Of a stretch of 64,000 bases of DNA, positions 17,821 to 25,535 are shown one piece after another; positions within the stretch are counted from its first letter, which is position 1; the number at the start of each line of letters is the position of its first letter. The stretch comes from Mycobacterium sp. BK086. GTDB taxonomy: Bacteria; Actinomycetota; Actinomycetes; Mycobacteriales; Mycobacteriaceae. The stretch lies in assembly GCA_004362315.1 (NCBI GenBank), contig SNWL01000010.1:248001-312000 (forward strand), in the 5' to 3' direction. A program made the translations under genes and the position numbers. A model generated the notes under the pieces. The model was not told where the DNA came from and did no database searches. It was given only the letters and a program-made list of their open reading frames with translations.

Positions 17821-17827
17821 TGGACAC

Positions 17828-18238
17828 ATGGCGGTGTGCACCGTTGCGGACTGCGACCGAGAGTTCTACTGTCGCGGCCTCTGCCGGCGACATTACGAAC
17901 AGTGGCGCCGCGGAGCGCAGCTCGACGCCCCCCTGCAGCGGGTCGCCAAAGGCCGCTACACCACATGCACCATCGACGGGTGTGACCGTCCGCACCGCGC
18001 TCATCGGTTGTGCCAGTTGCACTATCACCGGTTGTGGTCAGGTCGGTCGGTCACGACAGCCCGGACGAATGTGGGGGAGGGACATCCCCGCGCGAAACTC
18101 ACGGCCGACCGGGTCCGCGCTATCCGGCAGCTTCGCGCCGAAGGGTGGACACTGCGCCGGCTGGCGGCGCAGTTCGGCGTCAGTGGACACTCCGTGCACG
18201 CGATCGTCGACCGCCGCACGTGGAGAAACGTGGTGTGA
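17828..18238 (+). CDS. small Cys/His-rich HTH protein
   Basis: The 136-residue product contains two copies of a short metal-binding-like module, CTVADCDREFYCRGLCRRHY (4-23) and CTIDGCDRPHRAHRLCQLHY (48-67), each of the form C-x4-C-x6/8-G/R-x-C-x3-Y. A C-terminal helix-turn-helix (LRRLAAQFGVSGHSVHAIVDRRTWRNV) follows. This layout is common in phage and mobile-element proteins related to HNH endonuclease accessory domains, but no HNH nuclease core is present. It starts 26 bases after the transposase stop. A DNA-binding role is likely; the target is unknown. Confidence 0.7.
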   Translation: MAVCTVADCDREFYCRGLCRRHYEQWRRGAQLDAPLQRVAKGRYTTCTIDGCDRPHRAHRLCQLHYHRLWSGRSVTTARTNVGEGHPRAKLTADRVRAIRQLRAEGWTLRRLAAQFGVSGHSVHAIVDRRTWRNVV

Positions 18239-18290
18239 AACAACTTCGAGAACTCCGAGGCGGCGCCACCGTCATCCGTGGCGACCCGGG

Positions 18291-18887
18291 CTACGGCCGT
18301 TCCGGCAGCGCCCCAGGCCAGCGGGTGGTGAGCACCTCAGGCGTCCACCGCGGCCAGGTGGGGGAGCCGACCACGAACCCCCCGGACACCTGCGCCACGA
18401 TGCGCGGACCCCGAATGCCGCTGTTGTCGTAAAAGGTCGCCGAATCGGCGCGACCTGCAGCGACGGCCACCAAGGACCACAGCCGGTGATAGCGCTGGCG
18501 AATCTTGATGTCCGGCACCGAATGTCCACCGGCAGCGACCCGATGTCGCACCCGCGCCACGGCAAGCTCTTCGGGGATGAGAACCGCATGCACCACCACC
18601 ACATAGCCCCGACCCTGTGCGCTGTCGACAAGCTCGAGTTTGGACGGGTGCGAGAATACGGTCTCCGCGATGAACGACTCCCCGAGCTCGATCAATCGTG
18701 CCCTCGTGCCGGCCGCGACCCGCGCTGCCTCGTAGGAGTGCCCGGCGGGATCCTGCGGCCAGCGCTGCTTAGCGATCTCGTCGGCATTGACGTAGACACT
18801 GCCCGGCAGCAACGACGCCAAGGTGAGTTCGATGAAGGTGGATTTGCCGGCCCCGTTGGAACCGACGACAAGGTCGAGCCGCTTCAC
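18291..18887 (-). CDS. zeta-type toxin (AAA/P-loop kinase)
   Basis: The 198-residue product begins with the P-loop VVGSNGAGKSTF (7-18) and has VNADEIAK and the helical SYEAARVAAGTRARLIELGESFIAETVFSH block that holds the zeta-toxin catalytic Asp/Arg environment. Zeta toxins phosphorylate UDP-N-acetylglucosamine or related substrates; chromosomal relatives vary. It is located 34 bases after the antitoxin-like gene on the same strand, the usual order antitoxin then toxin. Confidence 0.85.
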   Translation of the reverse strand: MKRLDLVVGSNGAGKSTFIELTLASLLPGSVYVNADEIAKQRWPQDPAGHSYEAARVAAGTRARLIELGESFIAETVFSHPSKLELVDSAQGRGYVVVVHAVLIPEELAVARVRHRVAAGGHSVPDIKIRQRYHRLWSLVAVAAGRADSATFYDNSGIRGPRIVAQVSGGFVVGSPTWPRWTPEVLTTRWPGALPERP

Positions 18888-18921
18888 CGCGAGCGGTCAG
18901 CGTCGAAGAGCGCAGACCTCA

Positions 18922-19308
18922 TCACTGGCTCGGCAGTGGTGAGGAGGTGCCGTCGGGCCGGTATTGGACGAGCTCGCCGTCATCATTGAGCGCGACGGTG
19001 GTGATGCCGCGCGCCGCCAACGTCGCGCCGTAATCGGCACGCGCCAAACTCTCGTCGATCGCCGCCAAGACCTCGGCATGGAACACGACGCCTTCCTCGA
19101 CGCCCAACTCACTCAGCGGCGTGGCGCCGCTGAGTGCGGCCTCCACCTTGCGTCGGGCTGCACTGTGCTGACTCGACACCGCGCGACCCACCCGCGCCCA
19201 GTGGTCAAGCTGCTGCTTGGCCGACCGGCTCTGACGGGCGCCCTCGGCCGCGGCGCTGGCGAGCAGGTCTGCGGCAATGCGTGTAACCCGGTCTGCCGTA
19301 TCGGTCAC
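18922..19308 (-). CDS. ParD-like antitoxin partner of the zeta-type toxin
   Basis: The 128-residue product starts MTDTADRVTRIAADLLASAAAEGARQSRS, which matches the N-terminal helical DNA-binding segment of the ParD-like antitoxins found with zeta toxins in mycobacteria. The rest (HWARVGRAVSSQ ... ALSGATPLSELGVEEGVVFHAEV) is mostly helical. A near-ideal inverted repeat lies 14 bases upstream of the start and should be its operator for autoregulation. Confidence 0.8.
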   Translation of the reverse strand: MTDTADRVTRIAADLLASAAAEGARQSRSAKQQLDHWARVGRAVSSQHSAARRKVEAALSGATPLSELGVEEGVVFHAEVLAAIDESLARADYGATLAARGITTVALNDDGELVQYRPDGTSSPLPSQ

Positions 19309-19322
19309 GATCCACCTCCGCG

Positions 19323-19358
19323 TGTAGCAATCTGCTACGAGTGTAGCAGATTGCTACA
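19323..19358. promoter_or_regulatory. 16-bp-arm perfect inverted repeat, operator of the ParD/zeta module
   Basis: Arms TGTAGCAATCTGCTAC and its exact complement flank a four-base centre (GAGT). It sits just upstream of the leftward antitoxin start at 19308, covering the likely promoter. The length and perfection point to a high-affinity, possibly two-dimer, autoregulatory site. Confidence 0.75.
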
Positions 19359-19435
19359 GCCTCCACGCCATCCTGTCGCTGGTCAGATAGTGTCCTGACG
19401 TAGCCGGCGAAGGCAGCCGTGCGTCCCTTGTGGGG

Positions 19436-19455
19436 GTGTATCACCGGTGATACAC
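19436..19455. promoter_or_regulatory. 20-bp perfect palindrome, operator of the first VapBC module
   Basis: The palindrome GTGTATCACCGGTGATACAC ends eight bases before the antitoxin start at 19463, overlapping its promoter. VapB antitoxins with their toxin commonly repress such sites. Confidence 0.75.
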
Positions 19456-19462
19456 TTATGTT

Positions 19463-19699
19463 ATGGAGTCAGTCACGGTCCGCGACCTCCGCAATAACGG
19501 GGGAGAGGTACTTCGCCGGGTCGAGCATGGCGAACGCGTCGTAGTGACTCGTGACGGTATGCCGGTAGCTGAGTTGCGACCGCTTCCGCGGCCCAGCGTC
19601 AGCGCTGCTGAGCTGATTCGGCGGCGCGAACATCTGCCACCGGTCGGTGTCGTCGAGTTCCGGCGTGACATCGACGATCTGATCGATCCGTCGCTATGA
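19463..19699 (+). CDS. vapB: VapB/Phd-type antitoxin
   Basis: The 78-residue product begins MESVTVRDLRNNGGEVLRRVEHGERVVVTRDG, the Phd/YefM/VapB fold, with the MPVAELRPL strand after it. A disordered acidic tail (residues 45-78, ending FRRDIDDLIDPSL) should wrap the toxin. Its stop overlaps the toxin ATG. It should bind the palindrome upstream. Confidence 0.9.
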   Translation: MESVTVRDLRNNGGEVLRRVEHGERVVVTRDGMPVAELRPLPRPSVSAAELIRRREHLPPVGVVEFRRDIDDLIDPSL

Positions 19700-20118
19700 A
19701 CAGGTCGGACTCGCGAGGAATGCTGGATACCTCCACGGTGATCCTGCTGGGCGAAATCACCGACCCGATGACCCTGCCGGTCGAGTCGGTGATCAGCGCG
19801 ATCACCTTGGCGGAGCTCTCTGTCGGCCCTCACGTCGCGCGGTCTGGCGACGAGCGCAGCGCGCGACAGCAGCACCTGCAGCAGGCCGAAGCGGACTTCG
19901 CGATTCTGCCGTTCGACGCCGATTGCGCGCGGGCGTTCGGCGGCGTAGCCGCCGCTTTGCGTGCCGCCGGGCGGAAGCCGGCGGCACGGGCGTACGACGC
20001 ACTAATCGCTGCGAGTGCGATCGCGAACGGCCTCGGTCTGTACACCTGCAATCCCCACGATTTCGCGGGGATTCCGCGTTTAGATCTGCACCCGGTACCG
20101 AATCCGCGAACCGGTTAG
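19696..20118 (+). CDS. vapC: VapC toxin (PIN-domain ribonuclease)
   Basis: The 140-residue product has the PIN acidic set: Asp in MLDTSTVI (11), Glu in TLAELSVG, Asp in ARAYDALIAASA and Asp in NPHDFAG. These coordinate Mg or Mn for single-strand RNA cleavage. ATG 19696 overlaps the antitoxin stop; the internal Met 9 is an alternative start that would keep the whole PIN domain. Toxic RNase activity and its target RNA are inferred from family. Confidence 0.92.
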   Translation: MNRSDSRGMLDTSTVILLGEITDPMTLPVESVISAITLAELSVGPHVARSGDERSARQQHLQQAEADFAILPFDADCARAFGGVAAALRAAGRKPAARAYDALIAASAIANGLGLYTCNPHDFAGIPRLDLHPVPNPRTG

Positions 20119-20158
20119 ATGGGCCCCATCTAACGCATTACGTCACAGTGCGTAATGC
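20114..20158. terminator. two adjacent inverted repeats after the vapBC pair
   Basis: The first (20114-20134) has arms GTTAGATGGG and CCCATCTAAC around one base and overlaps the vapC stop codon. The second (20135-20158) has arms GCATTACG and CGTAATGC with an eight-base loop. Neither has a T-run, but their position at the gene end suggests termination or insulation of the convergent transcripts of the two VapBC modules. Confidence 0.5.
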
Positions 20159-20322
20159 GGCCGCGCTTGCCCCTCAGGCTATTTCGACCCTCAAGAGCCG
20201 GGGCGACCTCCGCCGGGCGGAGGCCGCATCCGAGTGCCGGACGATCCGAGACGCGCAAGGTTGATGAGACAACGCCTGCGAGACGATCTGGCCGTCTGGC
20301 CAGCCAACGGGAGGCGAACAGC

Positions 20323-20712
20323 TCACGCTCGCAAGGTCGGAGCGAGCGCGGCGTCGAGAATCTTTGCGTCGCGGGTCGCGATCGTGAGATCGCGGCGCAG
20401 TGCCTGGGCGACGATCACCCGATCGAATGGGTCTTTGTGCTCCCACGGAAGTCGGCCGGCCAGTATCGCGTCCGGCGACTCGATGGGCAATTCGCTGGTG
20501 CTCATGTCAGAAACAATGTCGGTCCAAGCCGACAGGAGTGCCTCGCCGTCGAGGCGACCGAGCCGCGTCTTGATGGCGATTTCCCATGCCGAGGCGGCCG
20601 TCACCCATACGCTGGTCTTCGGGTCGGCGATGATCGCTAACGCGGCGGTGTCGACCTCGGACGGAGCGCTCGCCAGCCACAGAAGTGTGTGCGTGTCCAA
20701 CAGGACGTTCAC
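20323..20712 (-). CDS. vapC: VapC toxin (PIN-domain ribonuclease), second module
   Basis: The 129-residue product shows the PIN residues in LLDTHTLLWLA (Asp 6), SAWEIAIK (Glu 44), DPFDRVIVAQA (Asp 97) and ATRDAKIL (Asp 115), with WEHKDPFDR being the form common in the PhoH-independent VapC subgroup. It overlaps its antitoxin gene by four bases and is convergent with the first VapBC module. Confidence 0.92.
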   Translation of the reverse strand: MNVLLDTHTLLWLASAPSEVDTAALAIIADPKTSVWVTAASAWEIAIKTRLGRLDGEALLSAWTDIVSDMSTSELPIESPDAILAGRLPWEHKDPFDRVIVAQALRRDLTIATRDAKILDAALAPTLRA

Positions 20713-20948
20713 AGGTCGGCGCTTTCCCAGCGAGCCAATTCCGATTCTGGCAGCGGCTCGTCGAAATCGTTGGGCACCACAAGGTTTGGTAGTTGCCCGA
20801 ACTTCCGCGGCACAGGCTGCAAAGGCACCAGTTTGGCGACCGGGCGGCCGTGATTCGTGATCGTCACAGCCTTACCAGTGCGTTCGACTTCAGCCAAGAG
20901 GGCATTGAGCCGGTTCTTGGCCTCCGTGCTGGTTATGGTCATGTCCAT
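20709..20948 (-). CDS. vapB: Phd/YefM-type antitoxin, second module
   Basis: The 79-residue product reads MDMTITSTEAKNRLNALLAE and then TGKAVTITNHGRPVAKLVPL, the Phd/YefM DNA-binding fold, followed by an acidic tail (NDFDEPLPESELARWESADL) that should neutralise the PIN toxin encoded immediately after it. Confidence 0.9.
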   Translation of the reverse strand: MDMTITSTEAKNRLNALLAEVERTGKAVTITNHGRPVAKLVPLQPVPRKFGQLPNLVVPNDFDEPLPESELARWESADL

Positions 20949-20961
20949 ACATCAAGGTTAC

Positions 20962-20997
20962 CGCTAAATACGCTATTTACGCTAGCTCGATTAGCGT
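20962..20997. promoter_or_regulatory. repeat-rich operator of the second VapBC module
   Basis: CGCTA occurs three times at nine-base spacing (20962, 20971, 20980). The stretch also forms the dyad TAAATA-CGC-TATTTA (20965-20979) and an ACGCTA/TAGCGT dyad (20979-20997). It lies just upstream of the leftward antitoxin start and is AT-rich, as expected of a promoter-operator. Confidence 0.6.
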
Positions 20998-20998
20998 G

Positions 20999-21653
20999 AA
21001 TGCTGGTCACAACACCGATGGTCCCAGGTAGTTTCGGCCGGAGCCCGCGCCTAGCGCGACCTGAGGCTGGTCGATAACGCCACCGTCCCGGGTGGGGTGT
21101 GGCTTTCCCGACAGCCCGATTCGTTGAGCAAAGCCGCCAAATCTATTGCGAACGTCCAGTCGTGACCACACCCAAACAGTCTGCAATCACACGGAGATCA
21201 TAGACTGGGCATCGGCTGCGCTCTTGGCCCAATGGAGCGCAGCCGCGATGTAGGTGGATCGGTGGTAGGCGGGGCAGCTCAGCGTTGCGCCTACGGGAGG
21301 ACCGAGTAGATGGCGAACCGTGTGGGCCCACCGTCCTTAGTGCCAGCTCCATCCGAACGTTGCTCGCTCCCGCAAGCTGGTTCGACTGCTGAAAGACGTT
21401 ACGATGTCGTTGATGTCGCCGGAATGGCACCACCTATCGCTGTCCACACCCAAGTTGTAGAGCACGGGTTCAGATTCATTTGGTCACTTCGCCTGCCCGA
21501 CCGGTCAAGACGGGCGTCAGCACTGCTTCTCTCTGTCACGCCGCTCGTGCGGACCAGCCGGCAGTTGGCGCCCGCAATGCTCTACTCGATCTATCCGACT
21601 TTTCCGACGAACGACTGAGTAGCGCACAGGGAATCCCGATGCGGTCAAGCCCG
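20999..21653. other. 655-base stretch with no supported gene
   Basis: Short frames exist on both strands but none has a ribosome site or recognisable protein composition. It separates the toxin-antitoxin block from the LuxR-type regulator gene, whose stop is at 21654. I see no strong structure apart from the operator at its left edge. Confidence 0.5.
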
Positions 21654-24362
21654 TTATTCGGGATCCATGTCGGGCCGAACGATCTTGGCCAGTTCCTCGC
21701 GATCGGCAACGTCGAGTTTGATGCAAGCCCGATAAATGTGTCCTTCGACGGTGCGAACTGACACGGTGAGCTGATCGGCGATCTCGCGGTTGGACAGCCC
21801 GGCAGCCACCATCATCGCGATCTCGCGTTCCCGCATGGACAGCGGCAATGGTCGTGCGGCCGACCTGATCGCCGGAGTGGCCGCACCCCCGCATTGGGTC
21901 GCCAATCGCAGTGCGCGCGCGGAGGACTCGGCCTTCTTGCGTCGCCCCCGCTCGCCTTCGTGCAGCGGCACGGCTTGGGCAGCTGAGTCCGCCGCCGACA
22001 GCAGCATTCCCATCGCCTCGAACTCTATGCTGACCACGTCGAGCCCCTGCCCGTCACCGGCGGCCAGTGCCGCTGCGTGCCGTGCCTGTAGTGTGGCCAC
22101 CGGGCCGTCGATCTGGTCGGCGAGCTCAGCCAGCCGTTGTGCCACAGTAAGATCGCCGAAGCGGGCTGCGTGGTGCAGTGCCTCTGCCTCCACTGCGTAT
22201 TGTCCGGACCGACGTGCCAAGTCGGCAGCTTCGTGGGCCAGCTCAATACCCTGGCGTTCACCGGTCTTCGCGGCTGCCAGCGTGGCTTTCGCGATGAGGC
22301 GGTGGGGCTCGTGCAGGGCAACGTAGTCCCCGCTATGTTCCTTGGCGTCGGCCAGCACTCGTTCGGCCTGGTCGATTTTGCCGATCGCCGCATAGGCCCG
22401 CGCCAGCAGGAGCCGGGCCGGCAACCGCCACGGCAGTGACGCTTCGGCGGCCAGCGCCGCTAGCGCCTGCTCGATGGAGGTGATGGCCTCGGGGAAGCGG
22501 CCGCGGTGTGTCGCGACCAATCCGGTGGTGATCTTGGCGATGGCCCAGGCGAGGAATTGGCCGGCGGAGGAGAATTCCTCGTAGTCTGCGGCACGCTGGT
22601 CTGCGAGGTCGAGGTCGCCGGCGTACGTCAGGGCCAGAACATCGCAGTAGCGGACCATAACTCGGATCATGCCGTCCGTCGCTTTCTGCTCCGAACGGCA
22701 GCGGGCAGCGATCGGATCGAATGCAGCGCCGCGCCCGGCGACTGGCATGGCGAGGCCAGCGGCAAACGCGGCGAAGTCGACGGCTTGTTTGGGTGCATGC
22801 TCGTCCGCCAGTACCGCCTGCGCAGCGGCAATGCCATCATCTATCTGGTTTTGGTGCACAGCGATCGCTGAGCTAGTCGCTTCGACGATGAGCCGCAGGC
22901 TCGGATGTTCCACGCGTTCCCACAGCAGGCTCAGCATCTGGTGGGCGCGCTCGACGTCGCCCATCGACCAGAACAGGATGGAAAGCCTTGGGATGCCCCA
23001 CATAACGAGCTGTAATTCGTCGAGGTCATCCGGCGAGAACCGGGCGAGGATCTGTTCGGCTTCAACCGGGTGTCCCTGCCACAGCAAGGTGCGTGACAAC
23101 AATTCGGCGGATTGCACTCCGCCGTCGCGCTCGAAAGCGGCCCGGGCGAGGTGTTCACCGAGAGGCACGTTGGATAGGAAGATCGCATCCTTGGTGGCCG
23201 CGAGAAGCAGCCCGCTATCCACCGGCTCGTCACTGTCGACCGAGAGCCGGGCCAGCTGCAATCGGCTGGCCGCAGAGTCCAGTGATTGCTCGCGCAATAC
23301 GTTGACGATGCGTCCGCGCAGCCTGCGTGCCGATATCGTTCCGATCCGGCGGCGCACCACATCGCCGTATAACGGGTGGCTGAAGCGAGCGTTGAGCTTG
23401 GCGCCGTCTTGGACAACACGGATCAGTCCGGCGATCTCAGCGGTGTCGACAGCATCTTCGCCGGCCAGTTCACACAACGTATCGACGTCGAGCGGTTCAC
23501 ACAGCGCGAGCAGTTTGAGGGTGTCCACCACGTCGCTGGACAACTTGTCTAGACGGTCTTCGAGCAGCGCCGCCAGGCCGGAGGGCACTCCGGCGTCTCC
23601 CCGCAGCTGCCAGACACCGTCGACCTCAGTCAGTGTTGCGGCACTGAGAGCTCCTTCAACCATGTGCCGCAAGAACAATGGGTTGCCTGCCGAGGTGTGC
23701 CACATGACGTCGGCGGACAGGCCTTCCAGCGTTCCGCCGAGCACGGTTTCGATTAGTGCGACGCTTTGCGCTTTGGTCAGCGGTGCCAGCTCCAGGCGGC
23801 GCAGGTGATGGTCTTTCCAGAGCGCGGTGACCGCGTCAGGGACGGGTTCGCCGCTGCGCACGGTGGCGACGATAGTCCCGGCGCGTTCGACGGCGATCTG
23901 GTGCAGCAGCGTGGAGGACAGTTGATCAAGCAGATGTGCGTCGTCGACGCCGATTACGGTGTCGGGGCTGGTGATGACGGCATCGCGAGCAGCGGCCATC
24001 AGCGCCACCGGATCGCGCGAGCCCGTTGGTGGGATGCGGTGTGCGAATACGCCGAGGGGGATGCTGCGGGAGGATTCCGTGCAGCCCACCCACGCGACGT
24101 CGGTTTGTAGCGATTCGGTGACGGTTCGTGCCAGTGTCGTTTTCCCCACGCCGGCCGGTCCGACGAGCACGACGCCTCCGCCGCGGTCGGTGATTAGCGT
24201 CGAGCGAATCGACTCGAATTCCGCGGGCCGATCGAGCAACTGCCAACCCCTGCCCATTGGGGCGGAGTGTAACAGCCTGCCGGGCGTGTCGTTTCGGGAA
24301 TCTGAGTGCCATTTTGGCGCGGACTCCACCGCCGCGTTGGCGTGCTGTTCCGATGTGGGCAC
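21654..24362 (-). CDS. LAL-type LuxR-family ATPase regulator
   Basis: About 902 residues from a GTG at 24362 that follows GGAGG by nine bases. An N-terminal STAND-like NTPase module has Walker A GPAGVGKTT and Walker B-like TVIGVDDAHLLD. A long helical TPR-like middle region (about 300-810) follows. The C-terminal 65 residues are a LuxR HTH: LSMREREIAMMVAAGLSNREIADQLTVSVRTVEGHIYRACIKL. LAL regulators integrate a small-molecule or protein signal and activate transcription. It lies 51 bases after the catalase-related gene on the same strand, so it is likely the last gene of that operon and may autoregulate it. Confidence 0.92.
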   Translation of the reverse strand: MPTSEQHANAAVESAPKWHSDSRNDTPGRLLHSAPMGRGWQLLDRPAEFESIRSTLITDRGGGVVLVGPAGVGKTTLARTVTESLQTDVAWVGCTESSRSIPLGVFAHRIPPTGSRDPVALMAAARDAVITSPDTVIGVDDAHLLDQLSSTLLHQIAVERAGTIVATVRSGEPVPDAVTALWKDHHLRRLELAPLTKAQSVALIETVLGGTLEGLSADVMWHTSAGNPLFLRHMVEGALSAATLTEVDGVWQLRGDAGVPSGLAALLEDRLDKLSSDVVDTLKLLALCEPLDVDTLCELAGEDAVDTAEIAGLIRVVQDGAKLNARFSHPLYGDVVRRRIGTISARRLRGRIVNVLREQSLDSAASRLQLARLSVDSDEPVDSGLLLAATKDAIFLSNVPLGEHLARAAFERDGGVQSAELLSRTLLWQGHPVEAEQILARFSPDDLDELQLVMWGIPRLSILFWSMGDVERAHQMLSLLWERVEHPSLRLIVEATSSAIAVHQNQIDDGIAAAQAVLADEHAPKQAVDFAAFAAGLAMPVAGRGAAFDPIAARCRSEQKATDGMIRVMVRYCDVLALTYAGDLDLADQRAADYEEFSSAGQFLAWAIAKITTGLVATHRGRFPEAITSIEQALAALAAEASLPWRLPARLLLARAYAAIGKIDQAERVLADAKEHSGDYVALHEPHRLIAKATLAAAKTGERQGIELAHEAADLARRSGQYAVEAEALHHAARFGDLTVAQRLAELADQIDGPVATLQARHAAALAAGDGQGLDVVSIEFEAMGMLLSAADSAAQAVPLHEGERGRRKKAESSARALRLATQCGGAATPAIRSAARPLPLSMREREIAMMVAAGLSNREIADQLTVSVRTVEGHIYRACIKLDVADREELAKIVRPDMDPE

Positions 24363-24413
24363 TGTCCTCATCCTCCGTTTGGCTGGCGGTGCGACGAGAA
24401 GGCCGCGGTGTGT

Positions 24414-25535
24414 CTAGGCGGGCAGATCGGCCACGTCGGCCGGTTCCATGCGCGCCACGTTGTTGACCCGGTGGCGGAAGTCGCTGGAGGCCTCGTACAC
24501 CAGTTTCTTGAGTCGGTTGATCGAGCCGAGTGGACGGTGCGCGGCCAGTCCGCGCCACGAGTTGAACGACAGCACGTCGTCGCCGAAGCGGCGTCGCTCA
24601 GGTGTGTCGGGGTCCTGAATCCCGAAGGTGATCTTGGCGACGCCGACATGCGGGGAATCCTCCTCGGGCCACGGCACGGTGGCGTCTTCGATCGGCATCA
24701 TTGTCGGGTCGGTGCACAGCTGCACCTGCAGTTCGTATTCGCAGACGTTGGTGGCGCAAAACTCGACGACCATGTTGCGGAACGCATCTGGCCCTGCTGA
24801 CGCCGGCACCAGTTGCCCCTCAAGCGCTTTGACCGACTCCGACAACGGCACATATTGCAACTTCGCCACGTACTCCCCGTAGCGCAGTGGGGCAGAGGAA
24901 TAAAAGGTCAAGCCAAGGAGGTGGGTGTTGGGTTCGCTGAAGAGCTCCAACGCGGTCGGTAGCGACAGTTTCACCCGCTTGAGAACGGACTGAACCGCGC
25001 CCAGCGTGCGCCCGAGAGCCAGCATCATCGGGTCCGGTACCCGTGCCAGCAGCCACGCCATCGGCATGCCGCGCTTCAAATAGGCGTGCGCGTCTGGGAA
25101 GGGGAATTCCCGGTGGGTGACGAGAATGAAGTCCTGGGTGCTCGCATCGTCGTCGGCCAGGGCCCGCGGACCCGCCACGCCAAGGACTTTGATCCCCAGT
25201 CCCCGAACGCCCCGGGTTGCATCAGTGCGCAACGCGCCCGACGTACTCGAGAGGCGGGCGATCACCGGGTAGGTCGCTGGGGCGGCGAATAGTCCTTGAC
25301 GCAGGTGTTGGGGCAGGTCGGGATAGATCGTCAGCTCGCCACGCAGGATGCCGTGGCTCTTGGCGTGGGCGTCGCGGATGCCGTGGTGATACTTCTTGAA
25401 CGCCCACTCGTTGTTGCCGTGGAGCGCGTCCGCGATTCCCTTGATCAGCTCGGCCTCGTCGGGGCGTGGGTGTTCCAGGTCATCGCTGTAGCGCAAAAAC
25501 CGTGGCGACTCGGGAGTCTGCAGCGCGTCGGTCAT
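24414..25535 (-). CDS. catalase-related haem protein
   Basis: The 373-residue product has the catalase-family core in shortened form. HAKSHGILRGELTIYPD contains the distal-pocket His region, VIARLSSTSGALRTDATRGVRGLGIKVLGV corresponds to the RFS-x-T/RDPRGFA block, and QDFILVTHREFPFPD follows it. The C-terminal WRGLAAHRPLGSINRLKKLVYEAS block is typical of this group. I do not see the R-x-x-x-Y haem-ligand signature of true catalases. Relatives include the catalase-like peroxidase of M. avium subsp. paratuberculosis and the allene oxide synthase domain of corals (family knowledge). The ATG overlaps the peroxidase stop, so tight coupling suggests that it acts on the peroxidase product, for example a fatty-acid hydroperoxide. 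Confidence 0.85.
   Translation of the reverse strand: MTDALQTPESPRFLRYSDDLEHPRPDEAELIKGIADALHGNNEWAFKKYHHGIRDAHAKSHGILRGELTIYPDLPQHLRQGLFAAPATYPVIARLSSTSGALRTDATRGVRGLGIKVLGVAGPRALADDDASTQDFILVTHREFPFPDAHAYLKRGMPMAWLLARVPDPMMLALGRTLGAVQSVLKRVKLSLPTALELFSEPNTHLLGLTFYSSAPLRYGEYVAKLQYVPLSESVKALEGQLVPASAGPDAFRNMVVEFCATNVCEYELQVQLCTDPTMMPIEDATVPWPEEDSPHVGVAKITFGIQDPDTPERRRFGDDVLSFNSWRGLAAHRPLGSINRLKKLVYEASSDFRHRVNNVARMEPADVADLPA

Noticed and set aside
21143-21618. Short frames upstream of the LuxR-type gene as transposase remnants
   Set aside because: No conserved motif could be read in any frame.
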